A DNA stretch of 64,000 nucleotides from Vicia villosa (taxonomy: Eukaryota > Streptophyta > Magnoliopsida > Fabales > Fabaceae). The DNA lies in contig NC_081185.1 in the NCBI RefSeq assembly GCF_029867415.1, positions 112,947,466-113,011,465 on the forward strand. Direction: 5' to 3'. A program made the translations under genes and the position numbers. Of the stretch, positions 1 through 10,813 are shown in pieces. The notes beneath the pieces were generated by a model. The model was not told the DNA's origin, ran no database searches, and was given only the letters and a program-made list of their open reading frames with translations. Position 1 is the first letter of the stretch, and every line of letters starts with the position of its first letter.

Positions 1-416
1 GGAGAGCCAAAAAATTGCTTGCAAATTCATTTCTCACCCTTTCCAAAACCCTCACCCAAAGTTCATTTTCATAAGATTAGTAAGGTTCACATTGAATCTT
101 GCTAATTTTGAACTAAGCCTCCTACATTTCACTCTTTTCTTTGGTTGTTCATCTCCATACTTGAAGGATCTACACTTTGTGCTTGTTCTTGAAGCTACTT
201 CAACACTTTAATTCAAGAATTGGTAAATTCCTCAATTCTAAGATGTAGATCTTTGTTGCTTGTGTTCAATGCATCTTTGATGCTATATTAGTGCTATTTG
301 ATGGTGATTTGATGGAAAATTCGTGCTCCTATGGATATGTGATCATAAGGTGTTTGTATGTTTGCCTAAATCAAGTTTCAAAGTTCATAATGCTGTTTTT
401 TTGAAAACTGTGCGGA

Positions 417-523
417 GGAAATCGATTTCCTACAGAGGGAAATCGATTTCCACTCTGTTTTTTGCGCCAGAACTGAACTCTGCATTCAGGAAATCGATTT
501 CCTACAGAGGTAAATCGATTTCC
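417..523 (+). repeat. Cluster of four GGAAATCGATTTCC palindromes
   Basis: The perfect 14-bp palindrome GGAAATCGATTTCC occurs at 417-430, 438-451 and 489-502, with a one-mismatch copy at 510-523. Within each pair, copies start 21 bp apart, about two helical turns. The same cluster recurs in the 3' LTR at 13608-13714, and degenerate copies lie in U3 at 12888-12900 and 12909-12922, also 21 bp apart. Confidence 0.85.
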
Positions 524-574
524 AGTAAGGCAGAATGTGTTTTTTGCCTTTTTTATGCTTGTTTTGGCTTCCTA

Positions 575-955
575 CTTCCTCCATTTCATTAATATCATTG
601 GATCTAGGATGTTGATAGGTTTGAAATGACCTAATCCATAATATTAGATGAATGATATTAATGATAGTGTGAGTTGATTATCTTTTGTGAATTTTATTCT
701 TCTTCCTCCATTTCATTAATATCATTGGATCTAGGATGTTGATAGGTTTGAAATGACCTAATCCATAATATTAGATGAATGATATTAATGATAGTGTGAG
801 TTGATTATCTTTTGTGAATTTTATTCTTCTTCCTCCATTTCATTAATATCATTGGATCTAGGATGTTGATAGGTTTGAAAGAACCAAATCCATAATATTA
901 GATGAATGATATTAATGATAGTGTGAGTTGATTATCTTTATGCATTTTATCTTCT
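575..955 (+). repeat. 127-bp direct repeat, three copies, in LTR
   Basis: Copies begin at 575, 702 and 829 (cttcctccatttcattaat...), giving a period of exactly 127 bp. The first two copies look identical; the third differs (gaaagaaccaaat instead of gaaatgacctaat, and a changed end). The corresponding block in the 3' LTR starts at 13766. Confidence 0.9.
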
Positions 956-2809
956 CCTTCTCCTTTTTTTCTTTTGATCGATGAAAGTCTTAATACTTTG
1001 AGAATTCTTATGGATTCTTAGTAAAGACTAGATCGTTACCTATTTTATTTTCGTGCGGTATTGCTTTCGGAAGGCGATCTACATATCGTTCTTCTCGCAT
1101 GCATTAGCACATAAAGTTTTGACCGGCCTCGTTGTAGGGTGATTTCTACATAAATCACTTGGCGATCTGCTTAACATAGCGCAATATTTCGTGTCTCGAA
1201 TAAAAAAGATCAAATATGGAAGAGAATTGTATGCGGTTGATTTAAGACTTGTGGAGGTTTTTATCGTGTAGTCGCTATGATTCTATCAAGCTTCTGATAA
1301 ACCCCATTGAATTTAAATCCGAGTACATCATTCACTCACCATAGATCTTCCTACTAACTTTGATAACATACTTGACAAGTTTCAAGATGGTTATCTTTAA
1401 CACTTAACAACTAACTTTAATTTCCGCACCTTTACTATACCGCTCTTTATACTACCGCTCTTTATATTTCTCGCTTTATCGCTTTACTTTATCATTTCAT
1501 CATATTTACTTTCCGTCATTTTCTCTTTGTCCACTTGGACATATGTTTATGCTTCTGTTATTTTTCTTTTGTCCACTTGGACCATACTTTATTTTTTTCG
1601 CTAAAACACTAATAAATAACCAAAATCTAAAAAATACATAAGGCTCTCTTTGGACTATCGGTTACTATCCCTAGCATTTTGGAGATTCGGACTTATGGAC
1701 CTAGTACCTCTGGACTCATTCTATTACTATCCTGTGATTGTTCTGTCTGTCTGGCATTGTTCTGTTGTATGTTTATGTGTGCAGGTATTTCCTTGAAAGC
1801 CCTTGATGGTTAATTCCAAGGCATTGATATAAGGATTTTACCCGAAAACAGCCGTTACTCTGCCCAATTTTCGTCAGAATCTTAATATGCTTAATGAAAA
1901 ATGGTGCTAAGACAATAAGTTCATCTGGATCCCCAAGTGTTAATGTGTTGGTATTGATAAATCCAAAGGATGGGAAAACTACCTTGGCTCTTAATGTCAA
2001 GTGTTGGCTTCTTATTTGGTTAGACCGTTTCTTTCCTTAGCTTTTATTTTATGCATTAGGTTAGCCTCTTCATCTCCTCCCATTCTTAAATTTTCAAAAT
2101 CTTCTCCCTTTTTCCAAAATATTCTTATGTTTGCAATCTTTTCAAAACTTTTTTTTCTTAAAAATATCTTTCGCCCTTAGTGGCTTTTCTTCAAAAGTTT
2201 AGACACCGTTAATTGTCGAAACGAGTGGTTATACCCCACGATTTTGAAATTGATTGATAATAACGAGATCTTTTCCGCGTGAGAGAGCTAGTGGCATACT
2301 CGTTGATTTTATCCGAGTTGGAGCCCTTCTTTCATTTGCGATGCAAAGAACTTGTTTGTTCTCATGCTCAAGATCAATGGCTGAGTATTTCTCTCTAACG
2401 ACAACAAAGTGTTTATTCGTTTTAAAAAAACTTTTTTCCCAAAAGTGGAACTACATTAGCTCTGACTTCTCCATTGCACCGAGGAGGTATGTAGGCCCAA
2501 AGCTTAACGCTTTGCCGAGCTTATTTTAAAAATAAAACAAACCGTTTTTTAGCACACACACAACACAGATTTTCAAAAAGGTTCCCGTGGAGTACCACGG
2601 ATATGAGGGGTGCTTTAAACCTTCCCCTTGTATAATCAACACCCGAACCTGAGTTCTCTTCCTTGTTTTAAAAAAAAACAAAACTTTGGGTTTTACGTTC
2701 TTTTCCCTTTTCCTTTGAAAAAATAAAGCGCGGTGGCGATTTCAAAACGGAATATTGATTCGAGTCAATCCCATGGCTTCGATATCAGATTTTCCCCGCT
2801 ACAGAAAAA

Positions 2810-2828
2810 TGGCGACTTCACTGGGGAT
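2810..2828 (+). promoter_or_regulatory. Primer-binding site for reverse transcription
   Basis: Six bases after the LTR terminus, TGGCGACTTCACTGGGGAT begins with TGG, as expected for pairing with the 3' CCA of a tRNA. Ogre elements are known to prime from tRNA-Arg; this sequence is consistent with that, but the tRNA was not aligned here. Confidence 0.75.
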
Positions 2829-3601
2829 CCAGTTTTTAAGTGTGTTAAGCCTATTTTTGTTTATCTGTGTGTTTATCTGTATATATTGTGGTGTGCTTTG
2901 TGTGTTTATTTTCATTTTTTTTTCTTTTTGGTGCTCGATGGTTCCTCTGTGATGAGATAAAGTTCTAACCTGAACTTTGGTGAGTAACTTGAGATAGGAG
3001 GTGGTAAGACCAATAGTCGCATGTCAGGAGCAATCCTTACCATGAGCGTCATATGGTGGAACCCCAATCAGTGGAGGCCTCATGGAAGGTAGTAGAGGTT
3101 GTTACGAACCATCGTGATAACGCTATTACTTTCAATAGTGAGTGTCCGTAGAAGCTGAATGACCTAGAACCCTTTTAACCAATCTAAGCCTTTTTAGGAT
3201 GTAGTGCAGAAACAAGATCAAGTACCAATTTGAGCTTGTTGTCATGCGATACTACGCTCAGACGAGGTCTTTTTAGGCATATTATTGGCGCCCATGAACA
3301 ATTGTGCGTGCCGGTAATATCCGATAGAAGATTGAAAACTCTGGGAACCTTTGTAGAACCCGAGTGGCAGGTACAAAATTCCTTAGAACACACCTTGTGG
3401 GATGGGTAGACCCATGGCTCCATGCTCGTGACGTCGAACCTTTGAACCTGGACTGTTTGATATTTGTGTGATTTGATGTGATCTTGTGTGCTCTTGATTG
3501 TGATTGATGCATAAACCATGCATTCATGCATTCATAAAAATAACATTCACAAATGGTTGTCAAGGAACTTAGAGACATTTTTTGTAAACATAACAGGTAC
3601 C
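2829..3601 (+). other. Untranslated leader of the Ogre-like element
   Basis: About 770 bp between primer site and ORF1. It begins with a T-rich stretch and has only short open frames. By position it should contain packaging and dimerisation signals, but I see no specific motif. Confidence 0.6.
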
Positions 3602-5110
3602 ATGGATCAAAAGAGAAGCATCAAGAAGTACACTTTCAGAAATTCAAGTGCAAAGGAATTGAAAGAGCTAGCAACTTTGATTCCTAATCTTGACAACTTC
3701 AAAAGCCGTTATGGGAAATTGATCTCTATCTTGAAGACTAAAGTGGAAAAAGGGGTTCTTGAGACTCTTGTGCAGTTTTATGACCCGGTTTATCATTGTT
3801 TCACCTTTCCTGATTATCAACTTATGCCTACTTTGGAGGAGTATTCTTATTGGATTGGTTTGCCCGTTACGGATGACATACCGTTTAGTGGTTTGGAGAA
3901 AGAGCCTCAGGTTGATGAGATTGCAGAACTCCTTCATTTAAAAATATCAGATGTAAAAGCAAACATGACCAAAAAAGGAGGAATTTGGGGGTTGACTTCT
4001 AAGTTCTTGATTGGAAAGGCTTCTATGTTGGCTAGTAAAGGGAGTATGTTTGCTTTTGAGACATTTTTGGCCTTGCTCATCTATGGTTTGATACTCTTTC
4101 CCAACATTGACAACTTTGTCGATGTTAATGCTATTCGGATTTTCATGATTGGGAATCCCGTGCCTACTTTGCTTGGGGATACTTATCATTCCATTCACCA
4201 TAGGAATGATAAGAAAGGTGGACTTATCAATTGTTGTACTCCTTTGCTCTATAAGTGGTTTATTTCGCACTTACCTCAAGCTAAGAGTTTCCTGAACAAT
4301 CCTGATGGTCTCTCATGGTCTCAGAAGATTATGCCTCTTACTAATGGGAATATCCATTGGTACAATCCTGCTTATGACATTGGTGAGATTATTGATAGTT
4401 GTGGAGAATTCCCTAATGTACCTCTTCTTGGTATACAAGGAGGAATTACCTACAACCCCATTCTTGCAAGGCGTCAATTTTGCTATCCTATGAAGGAACG
4501 ACCCGCTAGTATTCTTGTGTCAGGAATCTTTTATCTTAATCAAGATGGAAATTCGGATATGAGAAATCGGTTTGTGCGTGCTTGGCACCATGTTGATAGG
4601 AAGAGACATTTGGGAACAAAACAATGTGTTGCTCTCAAAGACTATACTGATTGGGTTCAAGCTAGAGCTCATGCTTTTCAGATGCCTTATTTACTCGAGG
4701 AGTCTTCTCTACTCGTTACTCCACCATTGTCTTCCACTACTACTGTTGAAAGTAGTGAAGAACATCTAGAGCTCGTGGCTAAGTTGAGAGCGGAAAGAGA
4801 TGCTTTGGAGTCTGAGAACAAAGAGTTAAAGATACACTTGAAAGAAAAAGATGAAATGCTTGATATCCAAGATGGTTGGTTGATGGAAAAGGAAGATCAG
4901 ATTCGTCATCAAGAAGAGTTGCTTCAACAACATGGTGAAAAGCGAAAGAGACCACAAGAAGAGTCAGTTGCATGGAAGGAAGTTGCTGATAAGCTGATGG
5001 TCGAGAATGCTCATTTGAAGGCCTTTTATGAAGATGAATTGGAGAAGCTCCGTAGGAAGCTGCAGAGAGGAGTTGGATCTTCATCAGAAGTGTTCCCTTC
5101 TAGTTTTTAG
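3602..5110 (+). CDS. Ogre ORF1 protein, plant-mobile-domain-like with C-terminal coiled coil
   Basis: 502 codons from the ATG at 3602, which sits in a strong context (accATGG). The same frame is open for 28 codons upstream, but ATG 3602 is the better start. The N-terminal 370 residues resemble the globular region of Ogre ORF1 and plant-mobile-domain proteins, with the recognisable run YHCFTFPDYQLMPTLEEYSY followed by WIGLPV near residues 65-90. The last 120 residues are a strongly charged heptad-rich coiled coil (EEHLELVAKLRAERDALESE, then several E/K-rich helices). The frame is intact. Its function in the Ogre life cycle is not established; a role in RNP assembly or nuclear targeting is only inference. 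It lies 284 bp upstream of the Gag start in a different reading frame. Confidence 0.85.
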   Translation: MDQKRSIKKYTFRNSSAKELKELATLIPNLDNFKSRYGKLISILKTKVEKGVLETLVQFYDPVYHCFTFPDYQLMPTLEEYSYWIGLPVTDDIPFSGLEKEPQVDEIAELLHLKISDVKANMTKKGGIWGLTSKFLIGKASMLASKGSMFAFETFLALLIYGLILFPNIDNFVDVNAIRIFMIGNPVPTLLGDTYHSIHHRNDKKGGLINCCTPLLYKWFISHLPQAKSFLNNPDGLSWSQKIMPLTNGNIHWYNPAYDIGEIIDSCGEFPNVPLLGIQGGITYNPILARRQFCYPMKERPASILVSGIFYLNQDGNSDMRNRFVRAWHHVDRKRHLGTKQCVALKDYTDWVQARAHAFQMPYLLEESSLLVTPPLSSTTTVESSEEHLELVAKLRAERDALESENKELKIHLKEKDEMLDIQDGWLMEKEDQIRHQEELLQQHGEKRKRPQEESVAWKEVADKLMVENAHLKAFYEDELEKLRRKLQRGVGSSSEVFPSSF

Positions 5111-5394
5111 CTTTTTCCTTTGTTTTGTAATTTTGGATCTTTGAATCCTTTTGTATGCTTTTCCATGACTAATGAAAGAATATTGTTATGTTTTATGACG
5201 TTTTTTGCTAATGTTTGCAATTAATGTCTTAAAAGTTCCTTGAAAACTAATAAAAAACATTTGCATTGCATTTCATGCATCATTCTGCATTTTGGTCCTG
5301 CTTCCGAGAGTATTCCCGAGGTCTTATTCAGTGTTCTTCATACAGAATCAAGCTGTCTCATCGGTATAATACTCGAGCTAACTGCAAGAAGAAG

Positions 5395-7065
5395 ATGGAA
5401 GGTCTTGAACAAGAGAATCGTGAGCTACGTGAAGAGGTTGTTACTTTGAGATCTGGTGTGGATCGTCTCACTGCTCTGGTTGAGACATTGATGGCTGCTC
5501 AGAATCAGAATCAGAATCAAGTTCCTCCTCCCAATGCCCAAGCTCAGGGTCAGACCACTGTGATTTCTGAAATTGCTGCTACAACCATTCCTGCTATTCC
5601 TGTTGGTGCTACTCAGCAACGAATGCCTAATGGATACCCTTGGGGCATGCCTGAAGGTTATTTGTCTGTTCCTGAGATGACTCGTCCGTTGACTCCTGTT
5701 ATGGTCAACACCTCTCCTATTGTTCATACTGGTCCTTTTGTCCCAGAGCCCATTTATGATGCTGCTCCAAGTGAAATTCATGACAGAATGGATGGTTTCC
5801 AAGATCAGTTTGAAGAACTGCAAAAAGAGATGAAAGCCTTGCGTGGGAAGGAACTGTTTGGAAAGAATGTGCATGATCTTTGCCTTATTCCCAATGTGAA
5901 AGTACCTGCTAAGTTCAAGCTGCCTGAATTTGAGAAGTACAAAGGAAATTCCTGTCCTCAGGCACACCTGGTGATGTATATAAGGAAGATGTCCACTCAC
6001 ACTGATGATCAACGTCTGTTGATTCACTATTTCCAAGATAGTTTGACTGGAGCTGCTTCTAAGTGGTATATGGGCCTTGATAGCACCCATATCTGCACTT
6101 TCAATGACTTAGCTGAAGCGTTTGTGAAGCAATACAAGTATAATGTGGACATGGCTCCTGATAGGGATCAATTGCGAGCTATGATGCAGAAAGAGAAGGA
6201 ATCCTTCAAGGAATATACTCAGAGATGGCGTGAGGTTGCCGCCCAAGTGATTCCTCCGATGGAAGAAAAAGAGATGACTAAGATTTTTCTGAAGACTCTT
6301 GGTCCGTTTTATTATGAGAAGATGATTGCTAGTGCTCCTGTAGACTTCACCGAAATGGTGGGTATGGGTGTCAGATTGGAAGAAGCTGTGCGAGAAGGTC
6401 GTTTGGTTCGAAATGACAATTCATCTGGTGGTGCGAAGAAGTATGGTTCTTCATTCCAGAAGAAGAAAGAATCAGATGCCAATGCTGTTTCTCATGGGAG
6501 GAATAGTCGATTCAGGAATCAATCTCAACAAGTGGCGTCAGTAACTCCTGTTGTGAATTCAGTGCCTGTAGCTCCTGTTAATCAACAACCAGCAAGGCGG
6601 AATCCGTATCCTCGAGTTAATGTTGATCCTATCCCTATGACATACACTGAACTGTATCCTGCTCTAATTCATAAAAAGCTGGTTCAACCAAGGTCACCAC
6701 CCCCTGTTCCAGAGAAACTCCCTTGGTGGTACAAGGCTGATGCCACTTGTGCTTTTCATCAGAATGCTCCTGGGCATGATTTGGAAAACTGTTGGGCCCT
6801 GAAGAATGAAGTTCAGAGATTGGTCCGTTCTGGAATGCTCTCTTTCCGTGATATTGGTCCAAATGTGCAGAACAATCCGTTGCCAACTCATGAAGCGTCT
6901 GCTGTGAACATGGTGTATAAATGTCCTGGGAAGGCTCTTCCAGAGGTGAACGCTATTGTTGAAGATGAACCAGAGCCAGAAGTGCCAACCTTTGTGACCC
7001 ATGGAAAGATGATTAAGAACTGGATCACCATTGACATTCCTGAGTGTACTCATGTCTCAAAGTAA
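5395..7065 (+). CDS. gag: Gag polyprotein of the Ogre-like element (protease segment absent)
   Basis: The frame is open from 5266; ATG 5395 (MEGLEQENRELREEVV) is a plausible start giving 556 codons, but an earlier start is possible. An N-terminal coiled coil is followed by a Pro/Gln-rich linker and the retrotransposon Gag capsid domain (around FKLPEFEKYKGNSCPQAHLV and TGAASKWYMGLD, to roughly residue 340). A basic region and a zinc-knuckle-like Cys/His stretch (CAFHQNAPGHDLENCWALK, C-x3-H...H-x4-C) follow. In related elements an aspartic protease (D-S/T-G type) comes next in the same frame. Here none is present, and the frame ends at TAA 7063-7065 after a short acidic tail. The stop lies inside a predicted intron (7062-7331), so spliced transcripts would continue into RT. 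Confidence 0.88.
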   Translation: MEGLEQENRELREEVVTLRSGVDRLTALVETLMAAQNQNQNQVPPPNAQAQGQTTVISEIAATTIPAIPVGATQQRMPNGYPWGMPEGYLSVPEMTRPLTPVMVNTSPIVHTGPFVPEPIYDAAPSEIHDRMDGFQDQFEELQKEMKALRGKELFGKNVHDLCLIPNVKVPAKFKLPEFEKYKGNSCPQAHLVMYIRKMSTHTDDQRLLIHYFQDSLTGAASKWYMGLDSTHICTFNDLAEAFVKQYKYNVDMAPDRDQLRAMMQKEKESFKEYTQRWREVAAQVIPPMEEKEMTKIFLKTLGPFYYEKMIASAPVDFTEMVGMGVRLEEAVREGRLVRNDNSSGGAKKYGSSFQKKKESDANAVSHGRNSRFRNQSQQVASVTPVVNSVPVAPVNQQPARRNPYPRVNVDPIPMTYTELYPALIHKKLVQPRSPPPVPEKLPWWYKADATCAFHQNAPGHDLENCWALKNEVQRLVRSGMLSFRDIGPNVQNNPLPTHEASAVNMVYKCPGKALPEVNAIVEDEPEPEVPTFVTHGKMIKNWITIDIPECTHVSK

Positions 7066-7331
7066 TTTGCTTTTATGTTTTTCAAAATCCTTTCATTCTG
7101 CCCAAGATGAAAGTGAAGTTGTTGGGGCTGTTTTCTGTTTGTTTTAAACATTAAAATCATCAATAAAAGTCATTTTGTTTCTGCATATAAATGCTTTTTT
7201 ATCTTTTTGCTTTTTCTGGAAAGTGGTAACACAAAAAACCTTAAAAAATGTTTTCATTCCTTTCCATAATCTGCACGATTACATGTTTGCATATATCTTT
7301 CCTTTTCCTGAAATAATAATCATTTGTGCAG
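7062..7331 (+). other. Predicted intron joining gag to RT in phase
   Basis: A 270-bp AT-rich, pyrimidine-rich stretch with no open frame starts GTAATT at 7062 and ends ttgtgcAG at 7331. Splicing leaves two bases of the last Gag codon, completed by the first base of the next exon, so the Gag and RT frames become continuous and the TAA at 7063 is removed. Position and logic match the known Ogre intron. The donor (CAAA|GTAATT) is weak at position -1, so another upstream donor remains possible. Confidence 0.75.
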
Positions 7332-10300
7332 ATTAATCAATAAAACCGTTGAAAGTAATGACCCTGCGCCCTCTCCTAACTTCGAGTGTCCTGTGTATAA
7401 GGCGGAAGAAGAAAGTGATGAATGTATTCCTGATGAGATTTCCCGAATGCTTGAGCACGAGGAAGACACTATTCAGCCATATAAAGAGCCATTGGAAGTC
7501 ATCAACTTGGGTTCTGAAGAGGATAAAAAGGAAGTCAAGATTGGGGCACTGCTTGGTCAAGATGTTAAGAAGAGGATGGTAGAGCTTCTTAAAGAGTATG
7601 TTGACATTTTTGCGTGGTCCTACCAAGATATGCCTGGACTGGACACAGATATTGTGGAGCATCGCTTGCCGTTGAAGCCAGAATGTCCTCCTGTCAAGCA
7701 AAAGTTAAGAAGGAGTCATCCTGATATGGCAGAAAAGATTAAGAATGAAGTCTTGAAGCAGATAGATGCAGGTTTCCTTGTCACTTCTGTATATCCTCAA
7801 TGGATTGCCAATATTGTGCCTGTTCCAAAGAAAGACGGAAAAGTTCGCATGTGTGTGGATTATAGAGATTTGAACAAAGCCAGTCCGAAAGATGATTTTC
7901 CTCTACCTCACATTGATATGTTGGTAGATAGCACTGCAAAGTTTGAAGTTTTCTCCTTTATGGATGGTTTTTCAGGATACAACCAGATTAAGATGGCACC
8001 TGAAGACATGGAAAAGACAACCTTTATTACGCCATGGGGGACATTATGTTACAAAGTGATGCCTTTTGGGTTGAAGAATGCTGGTGCGACATATCAGAGG
8101 GCCATGACTACTCTTTTCCATGATATGATGCACAAAGAAATTGAGGTTTATGTGGATGATATGATTGCCAAGTCCCAATCAGAAGAGGGGCACATGGAAG
8201 ACCTGTTAAAGTTGTTTCAGCGTTTGAGAAAGTATCGTCTCTGCTTAAACCCAAACAAATGCACTTTTGGTGTCCGTTCTGGAAAGTTATTAGGTTTTGT
8301 TGTCAGTCAGAGAGGAATTGAAGTAGATCCTGATAAAGTCAAAGCAATTCAGGAAATGCCAGCACCAAAGACTGAAAAACAAGTGAGAGGTTTCCTCGGA
8401 CGTCTGAATTATATCTCCAGGTTCATTTCCAATATGACTGCTACCTGTGAGCCGATCTTCAAGCTGTTAAAGAAAAATCAGGGATGTGTGTGGAATGAAG
8501 ATTGTCAGAAAGCTTTTGACAACATCAAAGAATATCTGCTTGAACCTCCCATTTTGCTCCCTCCAGTTGAGGGAAAACCTCTGATTATGTACCTCACAGT
8601 GCTTGAGAATTCAATGGGATGTGTGTTGGGTCAGCATGATGAGTCTAGTCGAAAAGAGTATGCAATATACTACCTTAGCAAAAAGTTTACCGAGTGCGAA
8701 ACAAGATACTCGCTGCTTGAGAAAACTTGCTGTGCTTTGGTGTGGGCTGCTCGCCGACTGAGACAGTATATGTTGAACCACACCACCCTGTTGATTTCCA
8801 AAATGGATCCAATTAAGTATGTATTTGAGAAACCTGCATTAACTGGAAGGATTGCTCGCTGGCAAATGTTGCTATCAGAATATGATATTGAATATCGAGC
8901 TCAGAAAGCTGTGAAAGGAAGTGTGTTGGCAGAGTACCTCGCTCACCAACCAATTGATGATCATCGATCTATCAGGATGGACTTCCCAGATGAAGATATA
9001 ATGTATTTGAGATCTCAAGATTGGGATGAACCGTTGCTAGAAGAAGGGCCGGATCCCGAATCCAAATGGGGTTTGATTTTTGATGGAGCTTCTAATATTC
9101 ATGGCCATGGAATTGGCGCCATTATCATCACTCCACATGGATCACATGTTCCTTTCACTGCAAGGATATGTTTTGACTGTACAAACAATATTGTTGAGTA
9201 TGAAGCTTGCATCATGGGACTTGAAGAGGCCATTAATTTGAGAATTAAGATTCTTGATGTTTATGGAGATTCTGCGCTTGTGATTAATCAGATTAAAGGA
9301 GAATGGGAAACTCGTCATCCTGGTTTAATTCCTTACAAAGATTACGCCAGAAGGTTATTGACATTCTTCAACAAAGTTGAATTCCACCACATCCCCCGAG
9401 ATGAGAATCAGATGGCCAATGCTTTAGCCACGTTGTCTTCCATGTACAAAGTGAATTTCCATAATGAGGAACCTCAAATTACAATCAGGCGTCTCGATAG
9501 ACCTGCTCATGTATTTGCAGTTGAGGAAGCACCAGATGAAAAGCCTTGGTATTTCGATATTAAGCACTTCCTCCAGACTCAAGAGTACCCACTTGGGGCA
9601 TCAAATAAAGACAAGAAAACTTTGAGGAAATTGGCTGGCAGTTTCTTCATCAATGCTGATGTTTTGTATAAAAGGAATTATGACATGGTCTTGCTCAGAT
9701 GCGTGGATAGACACGAAGCAGACATGTTGATGCATGAAATTCATGAAGGTTCTTTTGGTACCCATGCCAATGGACATTCGATGGCTAAAAAGATGCTTAG
9801 AGCAGGTTACTATTGGTTGACAATGGAATCTGATTGCTACAAGTTTGTAAAGAAGTGTCACAAGTGTCAAGTGTATGCTGACAAGATTCATGTGCCTCCG
9901 ACACTTCTCAATATTATTTCTTCCCCATGGCCTTTCTCTATGTGGGGTATTGATATGATTGGCATGATTGAACCCAAGGCTTCGAATGGACATCGATTCA
10001 TCCTGGTAGCAATCGATTACTTCACCAAGTGGGTAGAAGCTGCTTCATATGCTAATGTAACAAAGCAAGTTGTGGTCAGATTTATCAAGAACAACATCAT
10101 CTGCAGATATGGTGTACCGAGCAAGATCATCACTGACAATGGCTCGAATCTGAACAATAGCATGATGAGAGAATTGTGTGAAAGCTTCAAGATTGAACAC
10201 CACAACTCTTCGCCTTATAGGCCAAAGATGAATGGAGCTGTTGAAGCAACAAATAAGAACATTAAGAAAATTATGCAAAAGATGGTTGTCACGTACAAGG

Positions 10301-10794
10301 ACTGGCATGAGATGCTCCCATTTGCTTTGCATGGGTACCGTACATCTGTTCGTACTTCAACAGGGGCAACTCCCTTTTCTTTGGTTTATGGCATGGAAGC
10401 AGTGCTCCCTATTGAGGTTGAGATTCCATCATTGAGAATTTTAATGGAAACCAAGTTATCTGAGGCTGAATGGTGTCAGAGCAGGTTTGATCAATTGAAT
10501 TTGATAGAAGAAAAGAGAATGACGGCTTTATGCCATGGTCAGTTATACCAGAAAAGAATGAAGAAAGCATTTGATAAGAAGGTTTGACCTCGTGTATTCA
10601 GAGAAGGCGACCTCGTGCTCAAAAGGATCTTGTCTTTCACCTCCGATTCAAGGGGCAAGTGGACTCCTAATTTTGAAGGACCATATGTTGTTAAGAAAGC
10701 CTTCTCTGGAGGTGCATTAATTCTTGCAACTATGGATGGAGAAGAGCTCCCACGTCCCGTGAATGCTGATGTAGTCAAGAAATACTTCGCCTAA
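7332..10794 (+). CDS. pol: Pol: reverse transcriptase, RNase H and integrase, with premature TGA at 10585
   Basis: The frame is open from about 7324 to a TGA at 10585-10587 and then continues without shift to TAA 10792-10794. There is no good ATG at its start; expression probably depends on splicing to gag. Counting from 7324, RT carries YVDD at residues 276-279 (8149-8160). RNase H has LIFDGAS, the NIVEYEACIMGLEEA run and VYGDSALV around 590-680. Integrase has the H-x-H...C-x2-C zinc module around 805-855 and catalytic D877, D938 and E974, i.e. D-x60-D-x35-E. The 69 codons after the TGA encode the GPY/F-type C-terminal module (KWTPNFEGPYVVKKAFSGG) and end KKYFA. TGA is one C-to-T step from CGA (Arg), typical of methyl-CpG decay. 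With the stop, integrase loses its C-terminal DNA/chromatin-contact module. Confidence 0.93.
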
Positions 10795-10813
10795 ATAATA
10801 AAAGAACAGCTCG

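Larger units (their letters stand above)
1..2803 (+). repeat. 5' LTR of the Ogre-like element (R and U5, U3 missing)
   Basis: Base 1 corresponds to 13192 in the 3' LTR, about 30 bp past the TATA box there, so this copy starts near the expected transcription start and contains R-U5 only. It ends ...CGCTACA at 2803, six bases before the primer-binding site. It holds four palindromic AATCGATT-type motifs (417-523) and a 127-bp sequence repeated three times (575-955). Open frames of 65-91 codons here are short and match nothing recognisable; I do not treat them as genes. Confidence 0.92.

Noticed and set aside
323..2529. Open frames in the Ogre LTR (323-592, 1773-2000, 2254-2529) and their copies at +13191
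   Set aside because: Short, no family resemblance, and present in both LTRs only because the LTRs are identical.
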